Of a stretch of 64,000 bases of DNA, positions 62,834 through 64,000 are shown piece after piece. The stretch's first letter is position 1. Every line of letters starts with the position of its first letter. The position numbers and the translations under genes were made by a program. Source of the stretch: Chloroflexus sp. Y-396-1 (GTDB lineage Bacteria > Chloroflexota > Chloroflexia > Chloroflexales > Chloroflexaceae). A model generated the notes under the pieces. It was not told the DNA's origin, made no database searches, and saw only the letters and a list, made by a program, of their open reading frames with translations. The stretch lies in assembly GCF_000516515.1 (NCBI RefSeq), contig NZ_KI911784.1, forward strand, positions 2,016,881-2,080,880, read 5' to 3'.

Positions 62834-62867
62834 ATTATCACATTTGTTCGTGATTTTGACAAGTCAA
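62834..62867 (-). promoter_or_regulatory. Promoter and palindrome of the Bcr/CflA gene
   Basis: On the minus strand TTGTCA (62862-62857), 17-bp spacer, GATAAT (62839-62834). The -35 overlaps the palindrome TTGAC-AA-GTCAA (62856-62867), a possible repressor site. Confidence 0.55.
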
Positions 62868-63003
62868 TTATTGGTTTGTCATTTGTCGTCAACCAAGATG
62901 AGGATAACGGGCATCACGTTGGCTTTTCGGCCATTGGCATACCTCAGCCACACTGTGTTCCAACGAAACAGAAATGACTCCACTGCAAAAAGGTGATCTT
63001 TCC

Positions 63004-63173
<170 letters not shown>

Positions 63174-63274
63174 CTCCCAGAAATGTTTTGGATGGACTGG
63201 AAGTCACTAGTATGGAAGGAGTTCTCTGGTACAATCTTCACAGCCGGGTTTACACGACTAGTCTCTGGAGTCTT

Positions 63275-63739
63275 ATGTCAGCAATTGAAATTGTTCGTGC
63301 GCAACCGCACGATGCCGCAACGCTCAAGCTTATTGCGGTAGCAGCAAAAAGTCACTGGGGTTATCCCGAACATCTTATTGCCGAATGGGCAGCTTCACCG
63401 ATTATCTCACCGATGGACATTGCCCATTCACCGGTCTACGTAGCTTATAGCGCTCAGCAAGCGATTGGATGGTATCGGTTGCTTACGGATCGTTCACCTG
63501 CGATCCTTGAAGACCTCTGGGTTATTTCGCCGTGGATCGGTCGCGGAATTGGACGAGCGTTGTTCGAGCACTCTATTGCGTACTGTCATGCTCACGGTGT
63601 CACCCAGATGGAACTGGATGCCGATCCGAATGCTGTGGGTTTCTATCTGCGGATGGGTGGTCGGGTTATTGGCGAACGTATCTCGGAGTGGCAGCGACCG
63701 GTACCACGAATACGCTTTGATCTAGCGCCGTTGCGATAG
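63275..63739 (+). CDS. GNAT-family N-acetyltransferase
   Basis: A 154-residue protein; the ATG at 63275 has TGGAG at 4 bp and begins the conserved region (MSAIEIVRAQPHDAATLKLI). Motif A reads EDLWVISPWIGRGIGRALFEH, giving the R/G-x-G-x-G/A acetyl-CoA loop; motif B reads DADPNAVGFYLRMGG. The upstream in-frame extension runs through the CACAGAGA repeat and is rejected. Acceptor unknown. Confidence 0.88.
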   Translation: MSAIEIVRAQPHDAATLKLIAVAAKSHWGYPEHLIAEWAASPIISPMDIAHSPVYVAYSAQQAIGWYRLLTDRSPAILEDLWVISPWIGRGIGRALFEHSIAYCHAHGVTQMELDADPNAVGFYLRMGGRVIGERISEWQRPVPRIRFDLAPLR

Positions 63740-63822
63740 CGTTCGCTCAGGTTGGGGGCGTCTTGGTCGGGATGGGCAAGTGTACTAGGAACCTTATGCG
63801 TCACGGCAAGGCAATGTTCTTC

Positions 63823-64000
63823 TCATTTCCCGAAAATCAGGTTGAGCAAGGGGCGTGTATGCGGCAATGGTTCCGGATCGGCGTACAGCCGTTCGAGATC
63901 GGCAAATGTATCAACATCGTACCACGGCGCAAGCAGGGTAGTACGCAGACCGAGTTGTTCGGCGATAACCAGCGTATCGTGCAATACCGTGGGTGTACTC
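63823..64000 (-). CDS. C-terminal end of a GT-A-type nucleotidyl/glycosyltransferase (DUF2064/TIGR04282-like), partial
   Basis: Reading the minus strand from the right edge gives an open frame ending at 63823. It reads STPTVLHDTLVIAEQLGL, then LLAPWYDVDTFADLERLYA, then a PLLNLIFGK tail. The LxPWYDVDTxxDLxRL pattern is typical of the C-terminus of DUF2064-type transferases. The start lies beyond the window. Only about 58 codons are visible, so the family call is moderate. Confidence 0.6.
   Translation of the reverse strand, partial: STPTVLHDTLVIAEQLGLRTTLLAPWYDVDTFADLERLYADPEPLPHTRPLLNLIFGK

Overview
The window looks like chromosome from a filamentous anoxygenic phototroph of the Chloroflexota, most likely Chloroflexus or a close relative; this is inferred from gene content and style, not from a database match. 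Supporting signs are the moderate GC content, extracellular proteins ending in an IPLVxR tail, a Gram-positive-like gene set (CdaA/CdaR, DnaD- and DnaI-like primosome proteins, NlpC/P60 with SH3b repeats), an F420-type DDN reductase, a mycobacterial-type inositol-phosphate synthase, a DUF92 (VTE6-like) membrane kinase and an orphan MoxR ATPase. No rRNA, tRNA, CRISPR array, phage or insertion sequence with a transposase was seen. Most of the window is ordinary housekeeping and transport; the unusual material is in gene fusions, repeats and intergenic palindromes.

Layout. 1-7 kb: the 5' part of an MFS exporter and an ArsR-rhodanese regulator (minus) with a MITE-like element between them, a secreted CAP/SCP protein, a MoxR ATPase, a LiuC-like crotonase, a GNAT, and a ferredoxin divergent from a Crp/Fnr regulator. 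7-18 kb: a run of ten minus-strand genes. In transcription order these are DnaD-like and DnaI-like primosome genes (overlapping by 113 bp), argF, a 1095-residue TPR protein, cdaA, cdaR, ino1, a GT2 glycosyltransferase and a frameshifted HpcH/HpaI aldolase. 18-30 kb: a TetA-like MFS, ssb, a GAF3 hybrid histidine kinase, a secreted NlpC/P60 hydrolase with a structured leader, two small membrane proteins, and a beta-helix protein made of 606-bp near-identical repeats.

30-46 kb: an ABC ATPase with an unusual ABC2-ABC2-SpoIIM permease, a DDN protein, another MFS, a GT4, a small DUF2892/DUF4405 membrane cluster, a GT2 divergent from a PreP-like M16C peptidase across a palindromic promoter, an amidase and purF. 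46-64 kb: a membrane-anchored subtilase, a DHA2 MFS followed by a 120-bp tandem array copied from its own 3' end, a lipoprotein, an FHA protein, a DUF190-CBS4 protein with an epimerase, a PAS-STAS (RsbR-like) protein, an SDR, rsfS, macro-domain, PspC, DUF92 and SRPBCC proteins, a Bcr/CflA MFS, a GNAT, and the C-terminus of a GT-A (DUF2064-like) protein at the right edge.

Functional themes. Cyclic di-AMP synthesis (cdaA-cdaR) sits in a tight operon behind argF and a giant TPR protein. The same window holds possible downstream players in envelope homeostasis (NlpC/P60, DUF190-CBS), but that link is inference. Five MFS exporters occur in 64 kb. Several intergenic repeat families recur: CT/GA-rich hairpins, AGGGGCG-type hairpins, a composite 140-bp element present in two inverted copies, and CACAGAGA-type repeats.
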